The notes under the pieces were generated by a model. That model had not been told where the DNA came from. It did no database searches and saw nothing but the letters and a program-made list of their open reading frames with translations. A stretch of 64,000 nt of DNA. It comes from Vitellaria paradoxa. Lineage: Eukaryota > Streptophyta > Magnoliopsida > Ericales > Sapotaceae. Every line of letters starts with the position of its first letter. Position 1 is the stretch's first letter. Location of the stretch: the NCBI GenBank assembly GCA_019916065.1, contig CM034236.1:21903508-21967507 (forward strand), in the 5' to 3' direction. The translations under genes and the position numbers were made by a program. Of this stretch, positions 12,798 to 24,879 are shown in pieces.

Positions 12798-15700
12798 GAC
12801 AGTAGCAACTGGATTATTAACTCATGTGCCGCATTCCATATGACATCAAACAGAGGCTATTTCTCGTCCTACACTAGTGGTGACTTTGGCCATATTAGGA
12901 TGAGAAATAATGGAATATCCAAGATTGTCGATAAATGAGATATTTGCCTATCAACTAACATTGGTTGCAAATTGATACTAAAAGATGTTCGATATGTTCC
13001 AGACATTCACCTCAATTTAATCTCTACAAAGAAACTTGATGATCAAGGCTACAACAATCACTTTAGTGATGGAAAGTGGAAACTAACTAAGGGTCCCTTA
13101 GTAATAGCCTGAGTGAGTAAGATTAACTATTTTTATGTGATGCAAGCATCCCTACTTAGAGGAGAAGTAAATGCTATCAAATAAGCATCCTCTGAATTAT
13201 GGCATAAAAGACTTGACCATATAAGTGAGAAGGGACTTCAAACATTGGTAAGGAAACATTTGTTGCCAAATGTGACAGATGTATAGTTGAAGACCTATAT
13301 GCATTATTTGGCGATAAAATAGCACAGAGTTGCATTCCAAACATTTTCACCATCTAGAAGGTTAAGAACACTTGACCTGGTCCCTGTAGATGTTTGCTAT
13401 ATAAAAGAAAATAGTATAGGTGGTAGTCTATATTTTGTAACTTTCATTGACGATTATTCCAGAAAGGTTTGGACATTTACGTTAAAGACAAAAGATGAAG
13501 TATTGGATGTCTTTAAGATTTTTCATGCCCAAGCAAAAAGAGCAATAGGGAGGAAGTTCAAATGTGTTCGTGCTAATAATTAAGGTGAATACAAAGGGCC
13601 ATTTGAAGAGTATTACAGAACTCATGGGATCAAACTACAAAAGTCTGTGCCAAAGACTCCTCGGCATAAAGGTGTAGCAAAGAGAATGAGCAAAGTATCT
13701 GTGAACAGATAAAGTGTATGCTCTCACATGCAAACCTCCGTAAGCCATTTTGGGGTGAAGCAATGAGAACTGCAATCGATCTTATCAATCTATCTCCTTC
13801 AGTTCCTCTTAACCGTGATATCCCAAAAAGAGTTTGGAGTGAAAAAGTTGTTTCCTACGGTCATCTAAAGCTATTTGGCTGCAGAGCTTTCGTTCATGTT
13901 CCTAGAGATGAAAGGTTTAAGCTTGATGACAAATCTAAACAGTGCATATTTTTGGGATATGGACATGAAGAATACAGGTGCAAATTGTGGGACCACATTG
14001 AGAAGAAACTTATCAGAAGTAAAGATGTTATGTTTCTTGAAGATAAAACTATTCAAGAAATTGTGCAACCGGCAAAGGCCAAAGCCTCAATTGAAATTCC
14101 AGTCAAGATGGATCTTGTTATTCCACTAATGGAGACTAAAGAATTAGGGGAAGATGAACAAGTTGAAGAGCTTCCCACAAATGATGAACAAGTTATACTA
14201 GAGGGAGAAGCTGAAAAAGTTTCACCGAGAAGATCTACCAAAGAACACTGACCATCGACCAAATATCCTACAAGTGAGTATGTGATGTTGACTAATGGGG
14301 GTGAACCAGAAATGTATGATGAAGCTATGGCTTATGGGAAAATGACTGAGTGGCAAAAGGCTATGCAAGAAGAGATGAAATCCCTACATGAAAACCATAC
14401 TTATGACTTGGTGAAACTTCCGCAAGGAAGAAAAACTCTAAAGAACAAGTGGGTGTTCAGGTTGAAGAATGAAGAAGGAAATCAACTAAGGTAAAAGCCC
14501 GATTGGTGGTAAGGGGCTTTGGCTAAAGAAAAGGTATTGACTTTAACAAAATATTTTCACTAGTTGTGAAAATAAACTCAATTCGATTTATACTCGGATT
14601 AGCTACTAGTTTGAGTCTAGAGGTTGAGCAGTTATATTTCAAAACTACATTCCTTCATGGTGATTTAGAGGAAGAGATATATATGGAACAGCTGGAAGGG
14701 TTCAAAGTCAAAAGTAAGGAAAATCTTGTATGCTGATTGAAGAAAAGCCTGTATGGATTGAAGCAAGCTCCACGACAATGATACAAGAGATATGATTTAT
14801 TCATAGTGGATTATGGACATAGTAGGACCATATCTTATCATTATGTTTACTTCAAGAAGTTTATTGACAGTGATTTTTTCATCTTATTACTGTATGTTGA
14901 TGATATATTAATTGTTGGCCATGATACTGCCAAAATTAACCAACTGAAATAGGAACTTGGCAAGTCATTTGCCATGAAAGATTTTGGACCAGCAAAACAA
15001 ATACTTAAAATAAAGATCGTCAAAGATAAACAAAGTAAGAAGTTATGGTTATCTCAAGAAAGATATATTGAAAATGTGTTAGAGAGATTCAACATGAACA
15101 AAGCAAAGTTTGCATCATCTCCACTCAGAAGCCATTTCAGATTAAGCATAGATCAGAGTCCCAAGACTAACAAAGAGAAGGCAGAAATGAAGAAAGTACC
15201 TTGTCAATCTACTATTGGAAGCTTGATGTATGTAATGGTATACACAAGGCCTGATATTACTTATGCATTTAGGGTTGTAAGTAGATTTCTTTCCAATCCT
15301 GGAAAAGAACATTGGAAAGCAGTAAAATGGATTATCAAGTATCTCAAAGGAACTTCAAAAATATGTTTGTGTTTTAGCACTAACAAAAGAGTGCTAAATG
15401 GTTTCATCGATGCAAATATGGCCAGTGATCTTAACTCCAAAAAATTAACTTCGAGATACTTGATGACCTATGTAGTAGGAGTAGTGTCTTGGCAGTCAAG
15501 ACTACAGAAATGTGTAGCTCTCTCTATTGTAGAAGTAGAGTAAATAGCAGTGACAGAAGCTTGTAAGGAAATGCTGTGGTTGAAAAAGTTCCTAGGAGAG
15601 CTGTGATTGCCACAAGAAAGATTTGTCCTTTATTGTGACAATCAGAGCTGGGTTAGAATAGAAGGTCGGATTTTTGCACAGATGGATGATAAATGTGGTT

Positions 15701-15860
15701 CATACAGATAAGAATCTCTCAGATATGATGATAAAGGTGGTTCAAAGAGGAAAGTTTAAGTTCTGCAAAAGCTTGGTAGGTATGAATTCAAGCAAAAAAT
15801 CACAATTGGTAAACTTTGCATGGCACCCCGAGATAGCAGTTACAAGGGCACCTCAGTGAG
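12797..15860 (+). pseudogene. copia I pol relic (protease, integrase, RT, RNase H)
   Basis: The protease region reads WIINSCAAFHMTS, so the catalytic D-S-G is N-S-C. The pre-integrase motif LWHKRLDHIS is at about 13197. The integrase core shows VDVCY, then RANN-stop-GEY where a DNGGEY-like motif is expected, then KGVAKRMSK where the third acidic residue is Lys. The RT start (WQKAMQEEMKSLHENHTYDL, 14350) is followed by frameshifts, yet YVDDILI at about 14890 is intact. RNase H and the end (ALSIVEVE, then EACKEMLWLKKF) run to about 15860. There are several stops and shifts, so this is a pseudogene. Confidence 0.85.
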
Positions 15861-16052
15861 AAGGTGTAGTTGCGCAAGACCAAGGGCAAGGCATCGCTAA
15901 ACAGAGGCGTTGCAAAGGAATCCTAGCTATGATGCTTATAGTTGATGTTATTGGCGCTCTAAGTAATAGATTGCAAGAGCTCCATAAAAAAAAGGTGTTT
16001 TAAGATGACCAGAAGATGTTCTATTTAGTAGAACGTGACAAACCCACCCATG

Positions 16053-16070
16053 CTGGGTGGAGGGAGTGAT
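16053..16070 (+). other. Polypurine tract of copia I
   Basis: A purine-rich GGGTGGAGGGAGTGA stretch ends immediately before the 3' LTR TGTTGACC, the expected position for the plus-strand primer. Confidence 0.6.
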
Positions 16071-16455
16071 TGTTGACCAGCATGCTGTCCACCCACATGG
16101 GTGGATGGAAATTTGACAGTAATGAAAGATTTACAGTAAAGACACAACTAAGATTGGCTAAATTAAAAAGGTTTTAGCAAAATTCTATTAAACCTCAGCA
16201 CTAATTTTGTTAAATAGAGTAGTATAAATATGTGTGGAAGGATTATTGTTTTAGTGTGACAAAAACAAAAAGGTTTATGTAAGAAAGGTAAAGAGGTGAG
16301 GTAGAAAGGTGAGAAAGAGTTGAGAGGTTTTGTATTCCCCTATATTTTTCATAAAATATAGTGAAACTCTTAGTAGACGTAGGCATTACCAAACCACATA
16401 AAATCCTTGTGTTATTCTTTGTTTATGTTTTTGGCTCCTTTTAATTTCCCCAACA
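16071..16455 (+). repeat. 3' LTR of copia I
   Basis: It begins TGTTGACCAG and ends CCCCAACA. It aligns with the 5' LTR over most of its length and is better preserved at its 5' edge. Confidence 0.8.
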
Positions 16456-16854
16456 CATATTACCTATTGGGATAATAGAATTGCATGTTGTGATGCACCA
16501 ACACTTGAAAGTGTTGTGATTATTCAAATAAATTAAAAGCATTGGAATAATTACATTATATATAGTCATCGGGAATTAAGAATGATGCATTGAGTTATTG
16601 AAAACTCATATCGTGGTCTTTTGAAAAATCATAATTAAGACTCTTTTGAATAGTATTTTTACATATGTTGCTTGTCTCTCACAAAGATTATTTTTGAATC
16701 CCAAAATCATTCAGAAGGCCTTCTTGGGGATATACATAAGCCCTATTTGTCCATCATATATTCATTATTTCATAGTATAAAGATAAGTGCATCAACGAGT
16801 TAGTCATATGTGTTTGCTTCCAACATATATATAATGTAGGTGGTATATGGTTTG
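16456..16854. other. Short spacer between two retroelements
   Basis: AT-rich sequence with no coding region, RNA gene or repeat structure that I can support. Confidence 0.5.
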
Positions 16855-17596
16855 TGTCACGCCCCGGATTTTCATAACCGAATGCCCAGGGGTGACTTGG
16901 AATTTATTTGTTAGGTATAAAAATAAGATGATAAAAACACGCTATCACACCCCAGAGTTTTCCTCCAGATTGGGGTTGACCCGTAAGAAAAATTTAAGAT
17001 AGTCAAAATCCCATGTTTATCCCAAACAATATTTATAAGTCATTGGACTGAACCATTTGATGGGATTTCAACTACAGGGCACAAAATAAAGATAGAGAAA
17101 AATATTACAGAGCCATCTAAGTGTCCCAATCACGCTATTAACATTACATACCAAATAAAAGAAAATTAGGTCTATGCTTAATAATTACAATCATCCAATA
17201 ATTATTACAGACCAAAAATAAAGTCCTCCAGCTCTGTGCAGGAAAGAAGAAAAAAAATAGATAACTCTTCTGATGGAATATTTAAGAGAATTTAATCTCT
17301 TTCCAGCTCATCTTCTGTATCCCTGTGCTTAATATCCTGAAAAAAAATATTCCCACAAGGGGTGAGCTACTAAAGCCCAGTAATCAGAATCTCCTAGGTG
17401 CCTATATGCAGTGGTTGTAATACTACACTGTATTAAGTGAATGTGTTTAAGTGGCATACTATTTATGCAACAATTAATTCAATAGATCTCAACTGAATAA
17501 TGTAAATTATACTTACAACGGTTCGATGAAATCGTCATCGTAACTACTATTTTACTTACATGTAAAATAATTAAATACTGATGTGTATACCACAAT

Positions 17597-17700
17597 GAAG
17601 TCTGTGTCGCAGTGGTAGGGATCTCAGATTTAGATCTTCAAAGTTTCGGGATCAAACCCCGTAGCGATACAGGTTTCATACATATATATATATATATATA
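17597..17700 (+). mobile_element. tRNA-derived SINE-like unit with AT-microsatellite tail
   Basis: GTCGCAGTGGTAGGG fits a Pol III A box, and CGGGATCAAACCCC about 30 bases later fits a B box. The unit ends in a (TA)n tail from about 17683. No target duplication was resolved. Confidence 0.5.
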
Positions 17701-18433
17701 TATATTTATAAAATATTAATCGAGAGGAATTAAATATAATTAAATAATTCCAACACGTCATTCATACATAACAAGAGAGGTTGCTGGTCACAGTAAAATT
17801 TTGTAAAGGAGTTTAATCTAAATCCTCCTAAGATAATCATACTCCTATCCTCCTCTACCCCCAGCCTTGGGAACCATTGACTTTACGGGCTTAGCATCCA
17901 ATGCATACCGACGGTGTCACCTACCAAAAACCTAGCCGTCGCGACCGGCTACCTGACTGGCCAGGTCAGAAGGGAGCATCTCCCAAATAAAATGCATGTT
18001 CCCATCTTCATCTAAAAGGCCATTTCTACCCACCCATCACCCCATTGCCAAAAACAGCTTTAGCACCAAGTGCCTTAATTTCTACTCACCCTTTTACATT
18101 CCAAAGATACCTTGTATTGAAATCAGACATTTTTAATAACAACCGGCAATGTTCCCGGGCGATGAATCAAAAGTGAGATTATTTAGTCACATGTAATATA
18201 TTTTTAAGCACTTTATCTATATCCATACTTTAATAGAAATTCTCAATAAATCAAAGATTTAACATAGTCATCAATATCATTATCACAAAGGTAGGCACTA
18301 TATGTAAATTAACAATTAGCAAGTAAAAAAAAAAATTTAGAATACAAATTAGTATTTTAGTTAATTGTTTTGACAAACTTACCGTACCAAATTTGATAAG
18401 AATAAAATTATTTCTAATGGTATATTAATTAGG

Positions 18434-18521
18434 CCGAGATTGGTAGCTTAGTGGGTGGGCGACCCTAATTGCGATTTAAAGTCACAAGTTCGAACCTCAT
18501 TGGCTGCAAATCTCGGTTTTT
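18434..18521 (+). mobile_element. tRNA-like SINE head with acceptor-like stem and T5 terminator
   Basis: An 8-base arm CCGAGATT at the start pairs perfectly with AATCTCGG at 18509-18516. Between them lie GGTAGCTTAGTGGGTGG (A box-like) and AAGTTCGAACCTC (B box-like), and TTTTT follows at once. This has the layout of a tRNA gene, but the variable spacing and lack of a clear anticodon stem favour a SINE head or tRNA relic. Confidence 0.55.
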
Positions 18522-20939
18522 GCTCCTTTTATCTTTTATTTTATTATTTTATGGAATATGGAGATAATAAATAGCTCTTGGACTTATATTTAATTTTTAG
18601 CAAAATTGATAAGTTTTATTTTATTCAAAAATAATTTAAATAAATTTCCAATCATCATCTTATTTATAACCAAACCCTTATCATAGGTTTTTGGCTTCAA
18701 GATATCCACAAATGTCCACAGAATTATCCCAATGTTTAGGAAGGTATTAAATGAGTTTCATTTAATTCACTTAATCATAAAAATATAATTATATAACTTG
18801 CTAGGTTGACAAAACAATGCCAAAACTAAATCAAATTCATTTGAGAAAGACCAAATGAGAAAAGAACGAGTCCATTGTTTCTTTTGGGCATTTTATCAAA
18901 TACTAGCATTTTAGTTTGAATAAGTCATCCAACTATCCATGATGAAACTGATTATCTAAGTCAATTATCATCAATATTAAAGTGTCAAATAATACATAAT
19001 ATCTAGTTTAAAATAATTTCATATCAATAGAAATTATTAACATGACAATAACTAATAGAAGGAAATTGGAAATTTAAATAAATCTTTAAACATAATATTC
19101 TAAACAAATCCAAACAAGCATCAATTAAAGCTAAGCAGAATAGCAGCTTGAAAGAAAATTCATATAAAATAGAGCAAGACTCCAATATCTATAAACTTTA
19201 TATCTGTAGAAACTAGACTTCAAGACCTACAACTTTCATGTTTTACACTTTTTAAAATTCTAAGGTCTAAAGGTACAAAAATAACTTTAAATTCAGTTTG
19301 TTCAGAAAATACAGTTTTACACGTGCTCAGTATTTTGGGCATAACTTTTGACTCACAAATCGGATTGATGCAATTCGTTTTGGGTTGAAAAGAAAACTGA
19401 AAGGGCTACAACTTTTATGTTTTAGCCAAAGCCTAATTCCACCGTTTTAGGGGTTAGAAGCACATAAGAAGTTACAACTAGAGAGCTGTCAGCATACTGA
19501 GTTACTTCAGTCAAAATTTTGGCTTCCCTACCCCCAATATACGGGTATTTATTTTTATCACAATCAAGTTTCATACTTCAAACCAGAAAATGCATCAAAT
19601 ATATTTTAGGAGATTCATCATCCTACCTCAATGAAGATATTAATGACCAAGTCTGAGAAGGAAAAATGAGTTAGCTTTGAACACCACCCAAATTGGAAAA
19701 TTCCAAGCCTTTCTTCTTCCTCCAAGCAACACCAAATCTTCAACCTCACTAATTAATAATTTATTTTTATTTCTCTCTTATTTTCTTCTCTTTGAAGACA
19801 CACAATTTATAGGGAGTGTAGAGAAAATTATTAGTGGAGAAAAATCAACTAAGGTAAGATCATGCCTATACAATTGGTAGCACGATCCAAGAATCATGCT
19901 TACTTTTTGACTATCTAACCATATCATTTAAGAAAAGCATTGGGGAAGATGTATGGAGGTGGCATGATCTGGGAATCATGCTAACTTTTTGACAAATTTA
20001 AACAATCATGCTAGCTTTTTGACAATTTAACCAAATGCTTTAAATCATGCTAGCTTTCAAACAAAATGCTTTAAATCTTGTTTGCTAAATAATTTGAAAA
20101 AGATGCTTCAAGGTCATCAATGTGGGTCTTCTCTTTGTCCAATTAGTCAAATAATTTTGAAAGATGGTGAGAGTGTATGGAAGATGGAAATGAAGTTGTC
20201 GGGAAATAATTTAGAGCAACTATTCATGAGTCAATTCATTGAGTGATAAAGTGAGTTGAAATGAGTTGAGGTGAGTCAAAGAAAAGGGTTGACCCATGGG
20301 TTAATGGTCTTGGTTTAAACCAAATAAGTAATTGGGCTAAGAAGTGTTTGGATAAAAATTTTAAAAATTCTACATTAAACTTCCCTCTAGGGTAAAATTT
20401 AATCCGAAAATTTTTCAACTAATTTTTATCATTCCAAAAATTTTCAAATGCTCAATTTTCTAGATTTTTACTATAATAAATATCACTACCATACTTAAAT
20501 AATTTAATTAAGGAAAAAAAATTCAGGTTATTACAGTTTACTTGGAAAAAAAAATTAGAAGTTGTATAAAAATGAAAATTTAATCAGAAAAAGTTGGTAA
20601 AAATTAAAGATTTGTTTTTTGGGAGGTCAAAATGCCCTAGTAGTATGGACTCGGGGATGTTGACATCTCTCCCCGATATCACCCCAAACATTAGCCATGG
20701 ACTATTAGACTAAAATTCAATGGCTCAAATTCATTCAAGTATTTTCTAGATAATACCTAATGGAAGGTTGTATAAGTTTCAGGAAAAATTCTAGTAAGGA
20801 AAATATTTATGCTTACAGTTATTCTAAAAAACACTTGAATGAACATGAACCGTTGAGTTTTAGACTGACATTTACTGGGCAATTTTACCATTTCTAAGTA
20901 GACCAGAATAGAACTGTAAACTAGTGTCTTTCGAACTCA

Positions 20940-21642
20940 ATTATCAATTCTCTATTTATTTTCCACTTCCAATCAACTTCGAAACAAAGAAATTTGATCC
21001 TTAAATCAGTTAACCATTGCTTCCGCTAGATTACCAACAACTGAATTTGATTCCCTCATTATGCAAGTGAAGACACATTATTGCTCAAGTGATCTACACC
21101 AAACATCAATAACATCAAATTCCAACTACAGAGATTTCTTGGTCTCCCCGTTTTCTTTGTAATCCATTTGATGGTATTTTGGGAATCCGATTCAGTGATA
21201 ATCTTCAGATGATTTGAACATGGTTGATTATTGCAAATTTGGAGAGAGCTTTCCTCGTACCTATAACCTCTGCTGAATTAGATTCCAAAATTTGCACATA
21301 ACAAGAGAATATGCACATAAGCACCTATCTTCCCCTCGAAGTAAGCACTCCACCTTTGCCTTTATCTCCTAGTTTCACAAGTGAAAAAGCACTAATGTTC
21401 CATTTTAAACAACCTAAACATGTTGCCAGTAGGTTGATATTCTGAATTCAATATTAGACCATTTTTTAAACCATGCATAGGGAGGAATTCATTAGCTCAC
21501 GGCCACAATAAGGAAAAGACAGAAATTCAACTTTAATCCAATATCCAATTGTGATGAAAAGAAGATGATATGGGTCTTTCCAATAAACCTACTTACTTCC
21601 GAAGATACACTTGTTCCTCCTAATCCATATGGTCCATAATTA
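20940..21642 (-). pseudogene. LINE-type RNase H (RVT_3) relic
   Basis: On the minus strand, separate frames give in order WTIWIRRNKCIFGSK, then KLGDKGKGGVL, then AEVIGTRKALSKFAII, then ITESDSQNTIKWITKK, then IMRESNSVVGNLAE. The order and the ESDS and RESNSVV-like motifs match the RNase H domain at the C-terminus of plant LINE polyproteins and related proteins. Stops and frameshifts separate the pieces. Its 5' side is cut at 21643 by a MITE-like unit, and a further piece may lie at about 22348-22480. Confidence 0.65.
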
Positions 21643-22347
21643 GTGCGTTTGGAGCATTTTTTTTCCCTTAATTAAATTTCTACACATCTTTTTAAAATTA
21701 AAATTTTCTATTTATTTTACAAATCACGAGACTATAACTTTTGAGGAGGAAGATTTCCGATCCTTTCCAAAATGATAGAAATATCCTTCAGTGTCAGGGA
21801 AAGTCCCCAAAGGAGGTTGAGCTGACCTTCCAAGCTGTGGAGGTCGAATGTGCCTAGGCCGATCTCCACAGCATGAGCTCCTAGGTGCTGAGTTGTACTT
21901 GGATGCATGTATGAGATCTCCTGATCAAGATCCCAGAATTCATGCCATAATTGTTGATCAGAATCATCAATTTAGGTAAGAAATCCCAAGCTTGATACAA
22001 ATCTCTCATTTTCCTTATTAGAATATGGAAGTGATGGTGAATCATGAAGTAATTTCGATTTGTTTCTATCTTTAAAATTAACAGGGTATGCTAATAAATA
22101 GGAGAAGAAATCACCTTGATAGGTAAGTAAATTTTTCACCCTATCGTTATTCTGTTAGATTTTCTAGATTCCTTACTGACTTAATCGTCGGAGAATTTTT
22201 GACAGGCACCATACTAGCTTATTTGGCAGACAGATTTCATTATTTTCAATAGATTAAGCTTTCAAAAACCTGGATCGAGGACTACAAAATTTCATCATAA
22301 ACAATTTTTATAAATTTAAACAAATTTAAACAACTCCAAACACCCCC
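21643..22347. mobile_element. MITE-like unit with GTTTGGAG termini
   Basis: The left end reads GTGCGTTTGGAGCATTTTT. The right end, in reverse complement, reads GGGGGTGTTTGGAGTTGTTT. It is flanked by TTA on the left and ATA on the right, close to the TWA target of Tourist elements. It interrupts the LINE RNase H relic. It is longer (about 705 bp) than typical MITEs and its middle has a higher GC patch, so it may be composite. Confidence 0.4.
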
Positions 22348-23180
22348 ATATAGCGTAAAAAACCATTGACTAGATCATTTTTTTGGATCTTCCCTTTCAC
22401 CAAGTTATTCCACAAATTGAAGTACTTTGCACAATGTTTTTAGTAGAGGTGGTATTTCTGAAGCCCATTAACTCCTCTCATTAAATTTAAATTATATAGA
22501 TTTGAACCCAATTAAAATTATTAGTGAATATAATTAGACGGATAAAATAATGCCTATTAGATTAATAGATTTAAATGAATTGATGATATAACCTAATTAT
22601 TCTTCTACTAGTTAGGGCAAACGCTCAATTTCAAAATTAATCTAATATCTGCAATGCATAAATACTTTCAACAAAAACTTTTTTAAGAAAATAATTACAG
22701 CATTTTTTTCAAGATAATAGTTTTTTTTTTTTTCAAGATAACACTCTAAATTAAAAATTCATTAAAGTACATATCTATTGTAGGAGTGGCACATCATTTT
22801 GATAATATATATAGTTATATGTCCATTACAAGACTAGCACATCTATTTGATAGAATATATATTGTAGATAATTAAACATTTCCCACTAAAATACTTTATC
22901 CATTGTTTATTTTTCTATAATTCAACATATGATAATTATTATTATTTAATGGTACTGGTTCAATGCATAAATGTGTATATATATATATATATGTATATAT
23001 ATAATAGCGGCATTATTTATTTTAAATTTAACAATAATTAATATTTTATTTAATTAATAACTTATCTTAATAATTTTTTAAAACAAAAGTCACAAATTTG
23101 TAATTTATAGAAATATTCAAATACCAAAAAAAATCTCACACAACCAGTATAGTGCTTCTACGATAAACCAGCATTTAATT
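22348..23180. other. AT-rich stretch with TA microsatellite
   Basis: No gene is supported. A (TA)n run lies near 22975-22993. The first ~130 bases may continue the minus-strand LINE relic (AKYFNLWNNLVKGKIQK in one frame), but this is weak. Confidence 0.4.
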
Positions 23181-23752
23181 AGGGTTTGTTTGCTAATACT
23201 GCCATCAATTAATCTAATAATTAATTAAATTAAATTAAATTAAATTAAATATATTAAACTATTTTAATAATATTATTTATGAAAAATAATTTAATTCAAT
23301 AAAATAAAATAAAATAATTATTTAATTTAATTTAATTAATTCAATTATATTAACTATTATTTAAATTATGTAATTAACTCAATTATATTTTTAATTACAT
23401 AATTTAATTTAATTAAATCAATTATATTAATTATTTTTTAAATTAGCTAAATTCATTTAATTTAATTATATTATTTATTAAAATAATTTTAGCTTAATAA
23501 AATAATTTAAATAAAATAATTTATTTTAATACGATATAAAAAATTAGACAAAATGTTAAAATTAGCAAAATCTTTATAATAGAAAAAGAGGGATAGTAAA
23601 GACACATTTTTTTGTTTAAGTCCATATCTTATTTTATGTTTTGAAAATAGAAAATAAAAATAGATTTAACAAACACATTTTTGTTGCCTATTTTAAAAAA
23701 TCTATAAAAAAACAGAAAAACAATAAACATAATTGTTACCAAGCGGGGCCTT
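23181..23752. mobile_element. AT-rich MITE-like element, copy 2
   Basis: Left end AGGGTTTGTTTGCTAATACTG; right end in reverse complement AAGGCCCCGCTTGGTAACA. The TTAATT-rich body and the right-end motif order match 6903-7945. It carries a run of (TTAAA)n-like words at 23230-23250. The target duplication is not resolved. Confidence 0.5.
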
Positions 23753-24090
23753 AATGTTTCAAAAATTTTTAATCAACCAAATTTCTTATTATCAAGTTAA
23801 ATATTAACTAAAAAACCGAAAGCATTATTAAATGGTTAATCAGGTTCGCAGATTTAATATAACTCATATTCAACTCATCCAATAATAACCCATTATTAAA
23901 TGGGTAAATTGGGTTTAACCCGTTTAATAATAACCCATTTATAATGCAACCCAAACCCACCCAAATTCACCCATTTTCCAACTCTAGTTTTCAAGAACCT
24001 TAGCAAGGAATTAATATGTGAATGCTAGTTTTAGCTACTTAATTTGCAGCGTAAAGGACATACATATAACTTGAGAGGTTGGATAAATTA

Positions 24091-24753
24091 TGTTAGATTT
24101 ATTTTTATAATTGGCAAATTAGTAAATAGAACAATAATTTTAAACTTGTACTTTTAGCCATTTAGCTAAGGTGTCAAAAGTATAAATTTGAAGATTTTTA
24201 GAAAGTTTTCTAATGCTTAAGGAAATTGGAAATGTTTTAAGAAATATTTCCTAATATTCGAGGTTGGAAAGTTTTTAAAAAAAATTCTAAAAGATTTTGG
24301 AAATAAGAAACTATACAGTACTACGTATGATTGTATTGCTTGAATACTCTATAAATAGAGACGTTCTCTTAGGGTTTCTACATCCACAGAGAATGTGAGA
24401 AAAAAACTGCTTACATTGATTCAATAGTTCTCTTTCTTGTTTTAGTCAAACAACTTCACATATTCATGGTTCGTGATCCCTAAGGAATTGAACATTGGTC
24501 TTTTACTGGTGAGGGTGCACCGTGGACTCAAGTAAAACTTTAACTCAGGGGGTCGTAGATTCGATTGGAAAATCTATAGTTGTAATCTTTGTAACCCAGC
24601 TTATATAGTGAAAGAAGATTGTCTGGTCCTTCGTATGGGACTTATGGTTTTTCCCGATTTAGGTTTCTACATTAAATTCTTGTGTCTCTTTATTTTCTTG
24701 CACTTAGTTGTTTGGTTGATTGTTTACTACTACGCTTTTAGCTACTTTTTTCA
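24091..24753 (+). repeat. 5' LTR of copia II
   Basis: Begins TGTTAGATTT and ends TTTTTTCA. It contains CTCTATAAATAGAGA (24348-24362), a good TATA box inside a small palindrome, about 380 bp from the LTR end. Confidence 0.85.
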
Positions 24754-24754
24754 A

Positions 24755-24770
24755 TTGGTATTAGAGCAGG
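24755..24770 (+). other. Primer-binding site of copia II
   Basis: TTGGTATTAGAGCAGG follows the 5' LTR by one base and matches the initiator-Met tRNA PBS (TTGGTATCAGAGC) except for one base. Confidence 0.8.
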
Positions 24771-24879
24771 TTTGTCTAGAATTTTCTAAATCACAAAGAT
24801 GAGATGTTAACTAGTAGTATTATAGTATCCCCACATAAAGAATGCAACTATCCACCTTACTTTTTGGAATTCTACAAGG

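Larger units (their letters stand above)
10961..16455 (+). mobile_element. Ty1/copia retrotransposon I, decayed, both LTRs present
   Basis: A 378-bp 5' LTR and a 385-bp 3' LTR flank a degraded gag-pol in copia order (gag, protease, integrase, RT, RNase H). A primer-binding-site remnant follows the 5' LTR, and a G-rich polypurine tract precedes the 3' LTR. The LTRs differ at many positions and the first 25 bases differ most, so the insertion is old. Flanks (TCTAT left, CATAT right) do not give a clean target duplication. All coding parts are broken, so the copy cannot be autonomous. Confidence 0.85.
16855..20535 (-). mobile_element. Large gypsy-type solo LTR or non-autonomous LTR element (3.7 kb)
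   Basis: On the minus strand the unit begins TGTAATAACCTGAATTT and ends CCGGGGCGTGACA, the terminal words seen on long LTRs of plant Ty3/gypsy elements. Flanks GTTTG (16850-16854) and GTTTA (20536-20540) match at 4 of 5 bases. There is no gag or pol inside. Internal landmarks are the minus-strand TTACTGGGCTTTAGTAGCTC (about 17365-17385) and three spaced AATCATGCT(A/T)(A/G)CTTT repeats between 19975 and 20055. It hosts two SINE-like insertions. Solo LTR is my favoured reading; an element without coding capacity is the alternative. Confidence 0.6.
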
